Positions 46,860 to 57,559 of a DNA stretch of 64,000 nucleotides are shown in pieces. The position numbers and the translations under genes were made by a program. The notes below the pieces were generated by a model. That model was not told the origin of the DNA. It searched no databases and was given only the letters and a program-made list of their open reading frames with translations. Source of the DNA: Psococerastis gibbosa (taxonomy: Eukaryota; Arthropoda; Insecta; Psocodea; Psocidae); contig OZ020485.1 in NCBI GenBank assembly GCA_963971405.1, forward strand, positions 15,748,001 through 15,812,000, written 5' to 3'. Numbering within the stretch: the first letter of the stretch is position 1; every line of letters begins with the position of its first letter.

Positions 46860-47200
46860 AGCAATCAAATATAACAGATAGGCCAAAACTAGTGGGGCTT
46901 TACTCCCCCGGAGAAAAAAAATGATAAATGGGTCCTAATTAGTGAGGTTTTGGTTTTAAGCATTTTGCATTTTGAGATGGGGGGCCCGGGGGTCTCGCCC
47001 GAAGAAAAAGTTTGAAAAATAGGTCTGAAATATTGGGGTTTTAAGCATTTTGAGTAATATACTTTAGTGAAAGTTCTTGGACCATGGTCAATATGTTGAT
47101 TTATTTTCCCAAGATGTCTTTCAAGTAAAATAAGCATACCAAGAATTAATTTCACTTTCGTTATTGTGGATACTATTCCCTTCGCCTCCATATTTACAAC
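46860..47200. repeat. Local repeat, pair at 52140-52385
   Basis: Shared phrases include AATTAGTGAGGTTTTG, GGGGTTTTAAGCATTTTGAG and TATTGTGGATACTA, in the same order at both sites. The block is G-rich on the plus strand and non-coding. It sits in the repeat mosaic around the zinc-finger duplicates. Confidence 0.65.
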
Positions 47201-47329
47201 AAGAAACCCTGGGGAGGCTATCGGTGCCCCTGGGGGGGGGGGGGATCAGTCCACCCCCAGCACCCCCCTATTTACGCCAATGGACAACAGACAGACCGAC
47301 AGACTGACACTCAGTAAAAATCATTATTA

Positions 47330-48048
47330 TTATTATTCCACGTGACCTCACTGGAGATGAGGTAAATTCTAGATAGGTCAGACCAACACATTACCACACA
47401 GCAATACTGGCAGGGCACGCAATGCATTTAATCGTGAATTTGCTATCATTTTTTCAAAGAAACATTTTTTTTTTACAGAACCAAATACTTTTCTGGGAAA
47501 GCAACCTGTCTGGTTTCGTTACTGAATTTAACACCTAAAACATACCTGAAGGTAGAAATCATCGATAGAAAGGTTTCGCAGAAAAAATATTTTTTAGTCA
47601 TTTTTCATTAAAATTTAGTTATTTTTTTTTACCCCCAAAAGCAACCTAGCAAGGGGCAAGCGACCCCCCGCATTTCGTTAACATTAATAACGACTACAAT
47701 ATATGTGAATTTAAAATAAATCGTTGGAGCCGTTTTTGAGAAATAATTTTTTTAGACGTTTTTTTGGAGTTATTTGAGAATAAAACCCCCCAAATTAAGT
47801 TAGCCCAACATAAAAAAATGGTCCCGAGGTATGATTTTTGTAAACCTACATGCCGAATTTCATCAAAATCGACCGAGTAGTTCGCCCGGAAATCGACGCG
47901 CAGACAGACAGACAGACAGACAGACATTTCGTAAAAACCACTTTTTTTGGTTCCTGGGACCTTAAAACGTGTAAATCCGTTGAAATCTCGGAAGCGAAAA
48001 TTTAGACCGTCACAAAGCTTTCCTTATACTACGTATGAATTGGAAAGC
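47330..48048 (-). repeat. Dispersed repeat A, copy 3
   Basis: On the minus strand this has the ATAAATTGGAAAGC-type end near 48030-48048, a short GTCT run at about 47901-47925 and the TCGTTGGAGCCGTTTTTGAG block. It is close in sequence to the copy at 3448-4363, including the ATCGATAGAAAGGTTTCGCAG segment. Confidence 0.75.
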
Positions 48049-48116
48049 AAAAACAGTTAAGGTGGGGCGCCGTAGCCAATGGGGGGGAGGGGCTTATTGG
48101 TTTTTTCAAAGCTTTT

Positions 48117-48423
48117 CCTACACAATGTATAAATAGGAAAGCAATAAGTATTTTTCATCACTACAACTAGGAAATACAGTGGTAGTAAACTGAACTTTCC
48201 TCTCTCAAAGCTTTGAATGGAGCCTAATTGACCGTAACCAGGAACGCTAGGGTAGTTTGGAAGAGCTCCATGCCTACCATGTCCTGAAATATTTTGAACA
48301 CATTGAATCAAAAACAACATCCAGACAATTGATAGCAGAGCGTCACGAGTTACATAAAAAGCAGATAAGCGGTGATAATACACAGGATAGCCGCCCCCGT
48401 TACCTTTCGTTATTGTGGATTCC
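48117..48423 (+). repeat. Exon-like local repeat, unit 1
   Basis: Starts TGTATAAATAGGAAAGCAAT (the end of repeat A), then CATCACTACAACTAGGAAATAC and a block that in its sister unit is an open frame. In this unit the frame is broken by a stop. Confidence 0.65.
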
Positions 48424-48649
48424 TTTCGCCTCCATAACGTGTTTGCAACAAGAAACCAGGGTTGGGGGGGCTATCAGTGTCTCTGGGGGGGGGGGGGGGT
48501 AGCCCTCCTCCAACACTTCCCTATTTACGCCAATGGACAACAGCAGACAGACCGACAGACTGACACTCGGTAAAAATCACCGTTATGGGCTTCAAAACGT
48601 GCAAATCCACTGAAATCCCGAAATCGAAAATATCGACAATCACAAAGTG

Positions 48650-48942
48650 TTTCCTACTCAAATCATAAATAGGAAAGCAATAAGTATTTTGCATCACTAC
48701 AACTAGGAAATACAGTGGTAGTAAACTGTACTTACCTCTCTCGAAGCTTTGCATGGGGTCTAATTGACCGTAACCAGGATTGCTCGGGTGGGTTGGAGGA
48801 GTTCCATGCCTACCAAATTCTGAAATATTTTGAACACATGGAATCAAAAACAACATCCAGACAATTGATAGCAGAGCGTCCGGAGCTATATAAAGAGCAG
48901 ATTAGCGCTGATAATACTCAGGACAGCCGCCCCTGTTAGGCG
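48650..48942 (+). repeat. Exon-like local repeat, unit 2 (open frame)
   Basis: The frame is open over about 74 codons (48715-48939), with FHAYQILKYFEHMESKTTSR and LIAERPELYKEQISADN. The peptide is helical-looking and unrecognised. After it, GTGGGTTCGTATCCCGC resembles a tRNA T arm. Units at 48117, 50970 and 51748 carry the same block with different breaks. Confidence 0.65.
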
Positions 48943-49517
48943 TAGATCGTGGGTTCGTATCCCGCGACATTTCCTCTAATTTCGGTTATTCCTGGACTAG
49001 GCCTACTTCGTAATTGGCCCAACTTGGATGTAATTAAAATGCGTCAAATTTAAATTTGTTATAGCTTAAAATTGTTTGAAAATAATAATAAATAACTAAA
49101 TTAACATTGATAGTAAATAGTAATGGCTACTTGACTGCTATTGGATACATAAAGCATTGTTCAATCTTATCATGTTTTTTAAATTTTTATTTAAAGAATT
49201 GTACAATTTTTGTGCATTGCGTACATTATGTACCAAATATAGCCTATGTATAGGCCAAAGGTGGCTAGTGATATTATACCAAAGTCAATTTGTTGCTTTT
49301 GGAAGGAGGGGAGTGAGGCAACTTCATTTGACAATCCCGTAATACGGCCGTAATACGATAGACATACTGTAGGCCTCAGCTATATTATTTTATTTTTGAT
49401 TTATTGTTTTATACGTAACTAGAAGAAAAGCTTTGCAGTGGTCTAAATATTCGATTCCGCCATATATTTCCTCGAATTTCGGTTATTCTTGGACTAGGCC
49501 TACTTTGGACTTGGATT

Positions 49518-49967
49518 CTAGAGTTTCATACATTTATACCTCTTATTGTCACTCCTACCTGTATGTGCCATATATTGATGTATATGTAAGCTATACAATG
49601 ATGTACAAGGTTGAGAACATATCCGACAGATGAAGAAATTTTGAACAGTATGTGCCCTTCCAAGATGTCTATGCAGTTTACCAGCCTCTTTGAAACAATA
49701 GCGACATATCGGGCATTCGTAGTCATTGCCGTGTGTTCTTAAATGGTTTGTGAGGTGAGTCTTTCGGGTAAAACGCCTGCGGCAAACATGACATTTGAAG
49801 TTCTTGTCTTGGTTTCTTCTACTAGTTCCGGCAACAGGTCTCACTTGAATACCTGTACTAGAGCTGGGACCAGAATCGGCAGGAGCACTGTGATGCGAAT
49901 GACTCTCTTGAATGCCTGTGTCAAAAGTATTGTATGTTTCTAATTTATATTTATGACTCTCCCTCAT
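49518..49967 (-). pseudogene. Truncated duplicate of the zinc-finger exon
   Basis: From ATG 49967 the first 50-odd residues are identical to those at 46339, then three fingers follow: CHVCRRRFTRKTHLTNHLRTH, CPICRYCFKEAGKLHRHLGR... and CRICSQPCTSLYSLHIHQ.... The fourth finger breaks off at KRYKCMKL, where the DNA changes at about 49525 to an unrelated repeat (ACTAGGCCTACTT, also at 48993). Finger 3 has Cys in place of the core Phe. The duplication continues 5' of the ATG to about 50264 at roughly 97% identity. It is either a truncated pseudogene or an exon that now splices elsewhere. Confidence 0.8.
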
Positions 49968-50559
49968 AGGGCCCACTAAGCTACTGTAATCTAAAAATTT
50001 CGGGTTACCGCCAGGTGCCCCTTTTCAAACGTAACTCATGTGTATAGTTTCATCAATGAGTGAGACCCAAAGCTTGGCCCATGTCCAAGCAAAAGTCAGG
50101 CGAACGACACAGATTGTGTTATATAAGAATTAATTTGAGCATTTAAATTTCAAATTCCATCATGGTAACTAAATTGAAATTTAGAGAAGGGATGGAATTT
50201 GTGATAACGATTATGTATGTGACATTATCACAAATCGTTAAAGTCGTTTTTGAGAAATAATTTTCATCATTGATAGTAAATACTAATGGCTACTTGACTT
50301 CAATTAGGATACCGAAAATATTGGTCAATCTTTTCATATTTTTTAAATTTCTATTTTAAGAATATATAGTACAATTATTGTACATAGCATACATTATGTA
50401 CCATACATAGAATATGTATAGGCCAAAGGAGGCTATTGATATTATACCAAAGTCAATATGTTGCTTCTGGAGGGAGGGGAGCAAGGCGCCTTAACTTGAC
50501 AATCCCTTACTACGATAGACATAGGCCTACTGACTTTCTAATTTTATACGTAACTACTA

Positions 50560-50800
50560 TAGATGGAAAGCTTTGCAATGGGCAAAATTTCCGATTCCAG
50601 AATTTGACGGTTTTACACGTTTTAAAGTCCCAGGAACCAAAAAAAGTGGTTTTTACGAAATGTATGTCCGTCGCTCTGTCGCTCAGTCTGTTCATCGATT
50701 TCCTGGCAAACTACTCTGTCGATTCTGATGAAATTTGACTGGTAGATTAACAAAAATTATACCTCGAATAAATTTTTTTTTTGGGTTACTCAATTTTGGG
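50560..50800 (+). repeat. Dispersed repeat A, fragment
   Basis: GGAAAGCTTTGCAATGGGCAAAATTTCCGATTCC, then TTTTACACGTTTTAAAGTCCCAGGAACC and a degenerate GTCTGT run, match the 5' half of copy 1. It is cut after about 240 bp. Confidence 0.65.
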
Positions 50801-50969
50801 GGGTTTATTCTAAAAAAAATATACATAGACCCCATATTTGCGCCTGTGGACAACAGACAGACCGACAGAATGACACTTAGTAAAAATCATTATTATGGGC
50901 TCTTGGGCCTCAAAAAGTGGAAATCCATTGAAATCCCGAAATCGGAAAAATCGACATTCACAAAGCTTT

Positions 50970-51181
50970 TCCTACACAATGTATAAATAGGAAAGCAATA
51001 AGTATTTTGCATCACTACAACTAGGAAATACAGTGGTAGTAAACTGTACTTCTCTCGGAGCTTTGAATGGAGTCGAATCGACCGTAACCACTAACCACGA
51101 TAGCTCGTGTAGGTAGGAGGAGTTCCATGCCTACCATGTCCTGAAACATTTTGAACACATGGAATCAAAATTAACATCAAT
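50970..51181 (+). repeat. Exon-like local repeat, unit 3 (truncated)
   Basis: Same order of blocks as unit 2. It ends abruptly at CATCAATAC, where a hAT-type left end (CAGTGGTTCCCAACC, 51184) begins. Confidence 0.65.
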
Positions 51182-51747
51182 ACCAGTGGTTCCCAACCGT
51201 TGGGGCGCGAGAGATCTCCAGCAGCTTCATCATGGCGATCATAGTACCGGTATTTATTTAATCCCCTGGTTTTAAAAATGTAAACAAGATAAATTTATAA
51301 CGGAAAGTGCTATTCACTTAACGTAATTTACCTAATTTCTACTGGGACGAAATACGAATATTTTTGAGTTAGAAGAGGAAGGAAAGGTGAATGCGACAAT
51401 GTTTTTAAACCTAAGCCTCAATGACCAGATTTGGCTTATAAAATTTGCAACTTAGTCGAAGTCTTCAGCTATCTGAACATTCTTAATCTTCCTCTTCAAG
51501 GAAAATATGTTCACAGATTTTATTTGCAAGATAAAATTAACGGCACTACAAAAAACATGTAATGGTGGCTGGAGAAAGTTAGAACCAACAACTACGAGCA
51601 TTTTGATGTCATGAGTGAATTTTTGGAATGCAACAAATTGAATGTCGATAAAGAACAAAAAAAGTTCGGGTGTTATTTACCATTTATGTTAAGGTGGGGC
51701 GCCGTAGCCAAGGAGGGGAGGGGGCCTATTGGACTTTTCAAAGCTTT

Positions 51748-52013
51748 TTCACACAATGTATAAATAGGAAAGCAATTGGTATTTTGCATCACTACAACTA
51801 GGAAAACAGTGGTAGTAAACGGTACTTACTTCTCTCAAAGCTTCGAATGGAGCCTAATTGACCGTGACCAGGAAAGCTGGGGTTGGTTGGAGGAGTTCCA
51901 TGCAAACCAAGTCCTGAAATATTTTGAACACATTGAATCAAAAATAACATTCAGACTATTGATAGCAGAGCGTGACGAGCTACATAAAGAGCACATTAGC
52001 GCTGTTAACAGTG
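51748..52013 (+). repeat. Exon-like local repeat, unit 4
   Basis: It keeps an open frame (WLEEFHANQVLKYFEHIESK, then LIAERDELHKEHISA). It is cut after GCTGTTAA by a hAT-like end, CAGTGGCGGCGCTAGAAA, at about 52015. That end matches the MITE at 28678. Confidence 0.65.
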
Positions 52014-52139
52014 GCGGCGCTAGAAATTTTAGGGGGGGGGGAGGCATGGGGGGCATGACTTTTACGTGGGGGGGGGGGCAATGAAAAAATAAAACATTTT
52101 TCACTGGGAGTAGCATTAGCGTAAATTACCAAAATTACT

Positions 52140-52385
52140 GGGGGGGGGGGCCCAAATTAGTGAGGTTTTGCGCAAGTTATACTCCGGGAAGAGGGGGGTT
52201 CCGGGGGTCTCTCCCGGAGAAAAAATTCAGATGTTTTGGGGTTTTAAGCATTTTGAGTAATTTATTTTTGTGAAAGTAATTAGTTGCCAATATATTGATT
52301 TTTTTTTCATGATGTCTTTCATGTGAAATAGGCATACCAATAATTAATTTCCCTTTCGATATTGTGGATACTAGAACCCAAAGGC
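52140..52385. repeat. Local repeat, pair of 46860-47200
   Basis: Same ordered blocks as the copy near the first zinc-finger exon (AATTAGTGAGGTTTTG, GGGGTTTTAAGCATTTTGAG, TTGTGGATACTA). Confidence 0.65.
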
Positions 52386-52820
52386 AGAATAGTTCGCACA
52401 CCTGAAAAATTTACAACTCCTGTTTTAAAAAAAATAATAATTAACTTAATAGATAACATTATAAAGAATACTTGTCTTGCTGTAAATCGATAGAGGACAT
52501 GATAAAGTACATCTGGCTGCATTTACTTCAAATATAAGAAGTATGGTCAGTTCAGAAAAAAAAAAATTCTTTATCCGTTCATGTGGCATAGGTAGCTAGC
52601 AGCTGTGTAATGCCTATAATATACTTGTCTACCCACTATGATTTCTGTTGCCATGACGCCGTGATATTATTTTATGAAAATAAAAACCTCCTATGCTTAG
52701 CACACTATATTAAAATAAAGCTTTGTATCCAGTTTATTTTATAACATCCTTGCCTCCTTACTGTTGGCACTGTTGCCATGACGCCATGTTATTATTTACA
52801 ACGTCTTTCCAACGTTTTGA

Positions 52821-53214
52821 CCATAGATTTTTATAATAATACTTGATAACGAACTCCCCTGCATATTTTGAAGCCAGCCGCCATTGCTATAAGTGGATAG
52901 AAAACGTTGTTTACATTCATTAACACCTTGCGTTCTTATGAGATTTCCTAACATTTTCTGTGAAAATTACGTCCAAAAGTTCAATCTTTCAGTTTATTTT
53001 CAGTGTATTTTCATCAATAGTTACATAAAAGACAATATTAACTGAAATTAAATCAAGATAAAATTTATTTCTTCGAGAAGTACTCATTTAATAACAGGTA
53101 CTTTGCGTTCTTTCCGTTCTTTCTATCCACTTATAGCAATGGCGGATGGCTTCACAACACTCCATACAGAGACCTTGGGAGTTCGATATCTAGTATTATT
53201 ATTAAAATCTATGG
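52821..53214. mobile_element. Long-TIR palindromic element with 6-bp flank repeat
   Basis: The left arm starts CCATAGATTTTTATAATAAT and the right arm is its inverse (ends ATTATTATTAAAATCTATGG). Pairing resumes strongly at GCCGCCATTGCTATAAGTGG and its inverse CCACTTATAGCAATGGCGG. TTTTGA flanks both ends (52815-52820 and 53215-53220). The interior has no coding frame. I cannot place the superfamily. Confidence 0.8.
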
Positions 53215-53399
53215 TTTTGACTTATATTGCTATTTTTATATTTAAAGTTATGTGAATTAAACTTTATAAAAACTTACTATTTAATATTATTAATATTACT
53301 ATAGTAAAATATTATATTTAATATTACCTGTCTTTTTCAATTGATTAGGCCCTAAGTTCAGCAGTTTTAAAAAGTTTATTGTTTTATTGTACAAAAATT

Positions 53400-53925
53400 G
53401 TCAGATTAAGCAAATCCTTCCAGATAATCGTCAGATTATGAAACAACACGTCCAGGACATAAAGACGAACCATATAGCCTATATCTTAATCTGACGCGCT
53501 CGAGTATTTCAAAATGGTATTTTTTTTTTTTTGCAAATTCAAATAATTGCCACTACCTTGCGTCACATTCTTATCGTCAGATTATTGAATGTGGGCTTCT
53601 TATAGGTTCACTTAAGATCCCCTAAAAAAATCTGACGCGCCCGATTAAATTTTTTTCTTCACTTTTAACCCTTACATACGACCACCCCTACCATGCAAAC
53701 GGTCAGATTAACGTACGCACATTGCACATTATTTAAAATTCGTAGGGAATGTATGCTATCAATATCTGACGCGCTCGAGTATGTCCACATAACATTCTTT
53801 TTTTACATTTTTGAAAAACTATATCCGCTTACTCCACCGCTGAAGAGGTATACTTTATATAACATTTTTTTCTTTTTAACAACTAAGCATTGAAACCCAA
53901 TAGGTCTCTATGACGCTCGAGTAAA
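53400..53925 (+). repeat. Array of spaced TCTGACGCGCTCGAGTA motifs
   Basis: The motif occurs at 53488-53506, 53629-53644 (variant CGCGCCCGATTA), 53764-53781 and 53909-53923 (variant). The spacing is close to 140 bp. The partly inverse motif GTCAGATTA occurs at 53400, 53430, 53577 and 53702, so each unit is bounded by inverted GTCAGAT/ATCTGAC. The sequence between motifs is not conserved and no reading frame spans it. Confidence 0.65.
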
Positions 53926-54404
53926 TCTCCATTTAGCATCGTGGGCTCCCCTGCTATTGGAATGCAATAATTTGATAAATAAACGTTCATAGTCGGCATT
54001 GTGGTTCGAAATTTGGAACACAAGAGTGTTTTGTGTGTTGATGTTGTGGTCGGGAAAATAATGAAGTATTTTTTTAGTTGGTATTAGCGTAGGTAGCGTG
54101 GAGGAAAAGCAGGGTCTGCGGAATCTCCCTACTCCTGATCGGCCAGAGCCGAAAGGGATTTTTATATTTTTTGAATTTTTATTTCATGAACAGTACAATT
54201 ATTGTACATAACGTACATTATGCACGGTATGTAGCCTATGTATTGGCCGAGGGTGGCTAGAGTAGCGGCGGAGCGTGGGATAATTGCGAGTGTAATGCTT
54301 AAAGAACAACTTTATTATATAGGCCGACCTTGTACCACGGCATCGAATTTCAGAGAAAGTGAATTAACGAGACTAAAAAATATTTTTTTGTGGAACCTTA
54401 CCAT

Positions 54405-54890
54405 CGATGATTTCCACCTTTAGGTATATGTTATGTGTCAAGTAGAGTAACAAAACAGAATCGTTTGCTTCCTCAAAAAGTATTTTGTTTTGTGCAAGAA
54501 ATTATATTTTTGAAGAGATTACATAAATTTTACACTCCAATACATCGCGTGGCATGTCATTTTTACTGTGGGGTAAAATTATTGTATTGGTCTTCCCGTT
54601 CTATGACATGCAATGCCATCATTTAATTCAGTGCTTCGGGATTGGGGCCCCGTAGCCAGAGAGGTCCGTGGGTTCCAAAACGTTTGCAGCGTAAACAAGA
54701 CAGAATGGCGTTTTAAGGATTTTTAAATACGAGTATAACTTAACCCCCCGCCCCCCAACCCCCAAGGGATCCGAATTATAACCGTAGGGAAATTATTTAT
54801 TATGAAATTCATTAAAACTCTATCTACTAATTGATAAATTGAAAAGCATGTTTGAGTAGACTCAGACCGGCTCTTTATTGTTATATCTAC
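54405..54890 (+). repeat. Dispersed repeat A, distal half
   Basis: TAACAAAACAGAATCGTTTGCTT through AAATTGAAAAGCATGTTTGA and GACTCAGACCGG matches the distal half of the copy at 60010-60790. The proximal half is missing. Confidence 0.65.
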
Positions 54891-54999
54891 TAAGTCAAAT
54901 AAAGAGGACTTAGCTTAGGGATTCTCAATGTAAAGTGCATCGACAATGGCAACTCGGTTGGTTGAGTTTTGGACAAAGTACCCAACGGCCTTACCATGT

Positions 55000-55195
55000 T
55001 GATTCCATTAGAGCAGAGCATGTTTCAAACTGCGGCAACTTGGTAGTGTGCACAGCGTTGGCAGGGGAACCTGGTGGGACATGATAACGCGCTTTGGCAG
55101 TATAAGTCGAGTCCTGGTCACCTCCGATTTAATCGTGTGACTTTACCGTGTTCCCCAAGTGGTTCGGAATCCACTATAATCAGGAGGTCCACCCT
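55000..55195 (+). repeat. Dispersed repeat, copy 2 (pair at 21745)
   Basis: CCTGGTCACCTCCGA, TAATCGTGTGACTT and GTTCGGAATCCACTATAATC are shared with 21745-21940. A Pro/Thr-rich low-complexity stretch follows, up to the LINE frame. Confidence 0.6.
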
Positions 55196-55454
55196 GTCAG
55201 CCAACTCCCCTTTCCCCGAGGTGAAAGAGTCTGCCCTTAGGGTGCCTCAAGTTAACAAACAGACTCACTCCCCCCGCCAGGCTGACAGGCTTGCTTAAAA
55301 AGCAGAAATTCTGAAAGCAGGCGTTAGAAACAACAGTTTTGGACAAAGTACAATGTTCTAAGTGATAGGCAACACGGCTCGACAGCAACAGCTCTTCTAC
55401 AATATGACATATTGTGGAGAACATAGTACTAGCTTTTGAAAAAAATTAAAATTT

Positions 55455-56506
55455 TTGGGGGTATTCCTTGACCTAGTTGACCTCACAAAAGCTTTTGACT
55501 GCGTTGACCCCGAGATCCTTTTATCTAAAATAGAAAAATTAGGCATACGGGGACCAGCACTGAGCTGGATGAGGTCATACCTTGTTGGGAGATCATATAT
55601 ATCAATCTCAGACTGGCACCCCCAATTAAAACCGGTGTCAAAAGGGGTACCCCAGGGCAGCGTTTTAGTTCCTATACTTTTTTTGGCCTACATAAACAAC
55701 CTTCATGAAGTACCATCAAAAGGGGTAACTACCCTCTATGCGGATGACACTACAATGGGTTTCAGTGTCCAAGACATAAAAACTATTGAAATACGTAGAT
55801 GCTTATATAGATTTGTGCCAAGTCCAGCAATGGCTGTCCGCAAATCGACTGGTGTGTAACCCCCTCAAGTCGGTGACAGTAGGTTTTAAGTCACGAGGAT
55901 AACCGGATATCATCCTATCATGCCTCTTGTCGGTGAAACCAACTTTTTTGGGCATCAAAGTTGATACTGAGCTCACATGGGCTCTTCATATAGAGGCCGC
56001 CTGTCACAAACTTAGCACGAACATCCTCGCACTAAAGCAGTTTGCTCAGATCTGCAATGACAGGCAAGTTCTCATGATGGTCTACCACGGTACTGTTCGA
56101 CCAATAATATCCTGTATGGTCTAGCTGCCTGGGGATAAAATATTGGTCATGCAGAAGCGGGATGTTAGAAGCCGGTCACAAATGGAGGGAGTCATATTGG
56201 CAAGCCTTTAAAGACCTCGAAATTCTTACTGCTCCCTCCATGTACATAGAAGCGGCCATAATGCACTGCCTCGCACAAGCCGACTTTACAAGAGTGGGAG
56301 AAATATCGGGCCGTGAAACCCGGCGGGCCGATATTGACTTCCACATTCCCCGAACCCGAAGACATGGCACCGACAATTTCATTCTAATTAAGGGAAGGTT
56401 CAACCAGTTACCGGACCACATTAACAGATTACGTTGGGAGGCTTGGGAGTTCAGGCGAATATTAAGCTTATACCTGTTGGAGGGTGTGTTTTATTGGCTT
56501 GATTAG
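55455..56506 (+). pseudogene. Degraded jockey-like LINE reverse transcriptase
   Basis: Contains reverse-transcriptase blocks in order: FLDLVDLTKAFDCVDPEIL, GVPQGSVLVPILFLAYINNL and the catalytic YADD (TTLYADDTTMG). The downstream thumb-like region is KPTFLGIKVDTELTWALHIE, then TVRPIISC, and the C-terminal region contains LTAPSMYIEAAIMHCLAQ and GRFNQLPDHINRL. The frame shifts after the YADD block (about 55790) and stops occur near 55900 and 56124, so it is not functional. No endonuclease domain is visible upstream, consistent with 5' truncation. It lies within the presumed minus-strand gene region downstream of 57260. Confidence 0.85.
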
Positions 56507-57084
56507 TTTCTGGGGAATGCGTAAATTAATTTGGCCGATTTTTCTTGTAATGTGCCAATTTTATTTCGTTTTGCACATTTTATTTTTATATTTTTGTTGT
56601 TAGTTATCTAAGTTAAATGTCGCCATATGAAAAATATGCACTGTGTACCTTCTTTAACCCTTCTTGCCACCACCAAGGAAAATCTGAAATGGCGCCTCTG
56701 TTTCAGGTCCACGTCCTATAAGTTGATATTCTAGAACAGCAGGCTTTTAGAGGCTATTCCACGACCTCTGCTCTGCTCGCCTTCGAAATTAGAGAGTGAC
56801 ATTAGACACGACCTTAACGACACCAACTACTGGACTACTAGCTTTGAAAGAACATTTGATGCATTCAAAGCTACAATTCAAAGCCCCCCCCCCCCTCCCC
56901 GATTTGGGCGAGCGCCTATACCGTATGCCAACCCTCGTTAAGAAGTCGTGAACATGTCTCTCGTGTAGTACTCATGTAGTAGGGGGTCTTTGCATAACTG
57001 TCGGCTGAAATCTCGACCAAATCGAACATTTCGCAAAGTTTTTCCTATACTTCCTAACATATCAATATAAGAAAGTTACTATAT

Positions 57085-57222
57085 GCGGGGTTTCCATTGA
57101 CCTCGTTTTGAGCTTGAGCGTGATATTGACGTGATAGCAGACATTTTTTGACTGTCTTTAATGTCCGCTACCTCGTCAACATCACGCTCACGCTCAAAAA
57201 CGAGGTCAATGGAAACCCCGCC
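57085..57222. mobile_element. Palindromic MITE beside an exon
   Basis: The left arm GCGGGGTTTCCATTGACCTC and the inverse of the right arm (GGCGGGGTTTCCATTGACCTC) pair for about 60 bp. The centre ACGTGATAGCAGACATTTTT carries the GTGGTAGCAGAC-like core shared with the other GGCG MITEs. It ends 38 bp from the donor side of the exon at 57260-57349. Confidence 0.85.
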
Positions 57223-57259
57223 TTAGTAGAATGGTGTGGTACTAAAATGATATACTCAC

Positions 57260-57349
57260 CACTGTGGATGATATTACGGAATTCCTCCGGTGCATAGGTT
57301 GGAGTACGCCTACGTCTCACTGGCAAATTGACCTCAACCTCACCGGATC
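57260..57349 (-). CDS. Probable internal exon of the eh1-repeat gene
   Basis: On the minus strand there is a textbook acceptor (TTCTCACTTTTTAG) and donor (ACAGTG|GTGAGT) around 90 bases that are open in one frame. The peptide is SGEVEVNLPVRRRRTPTYAP plus EEFRNIIHS. Its entering phase (needs one base) equals the leaving phase of the exon at 60972-62542, giving a continuous frame with an Arg at the joint. It leaves in phase 1, so more coding exons should exist at lower coordinates; I could not identify them. No domain recognised. The link to the upstream exon is inference from phase and strand. Confidence 0.55.
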
Positions 57350-57559
57350 CTAAAAAGTGAGAACATATAAAACCTGATCCTCTGTCTCCTGAGAACAACC
57401 AAGGAACAATATCATACTCTGGGAAGCCCCTTCACAGGGAGTGATTCTGTAAATCTTTTATAGCTAATAAATAAACACATAAATAAATATATAAATCCAT
57501 ATTTTCCTAAAACCTAATTAAAGGTAGAATGGAAGGCATATTAGTAACTACGAGAAGGC

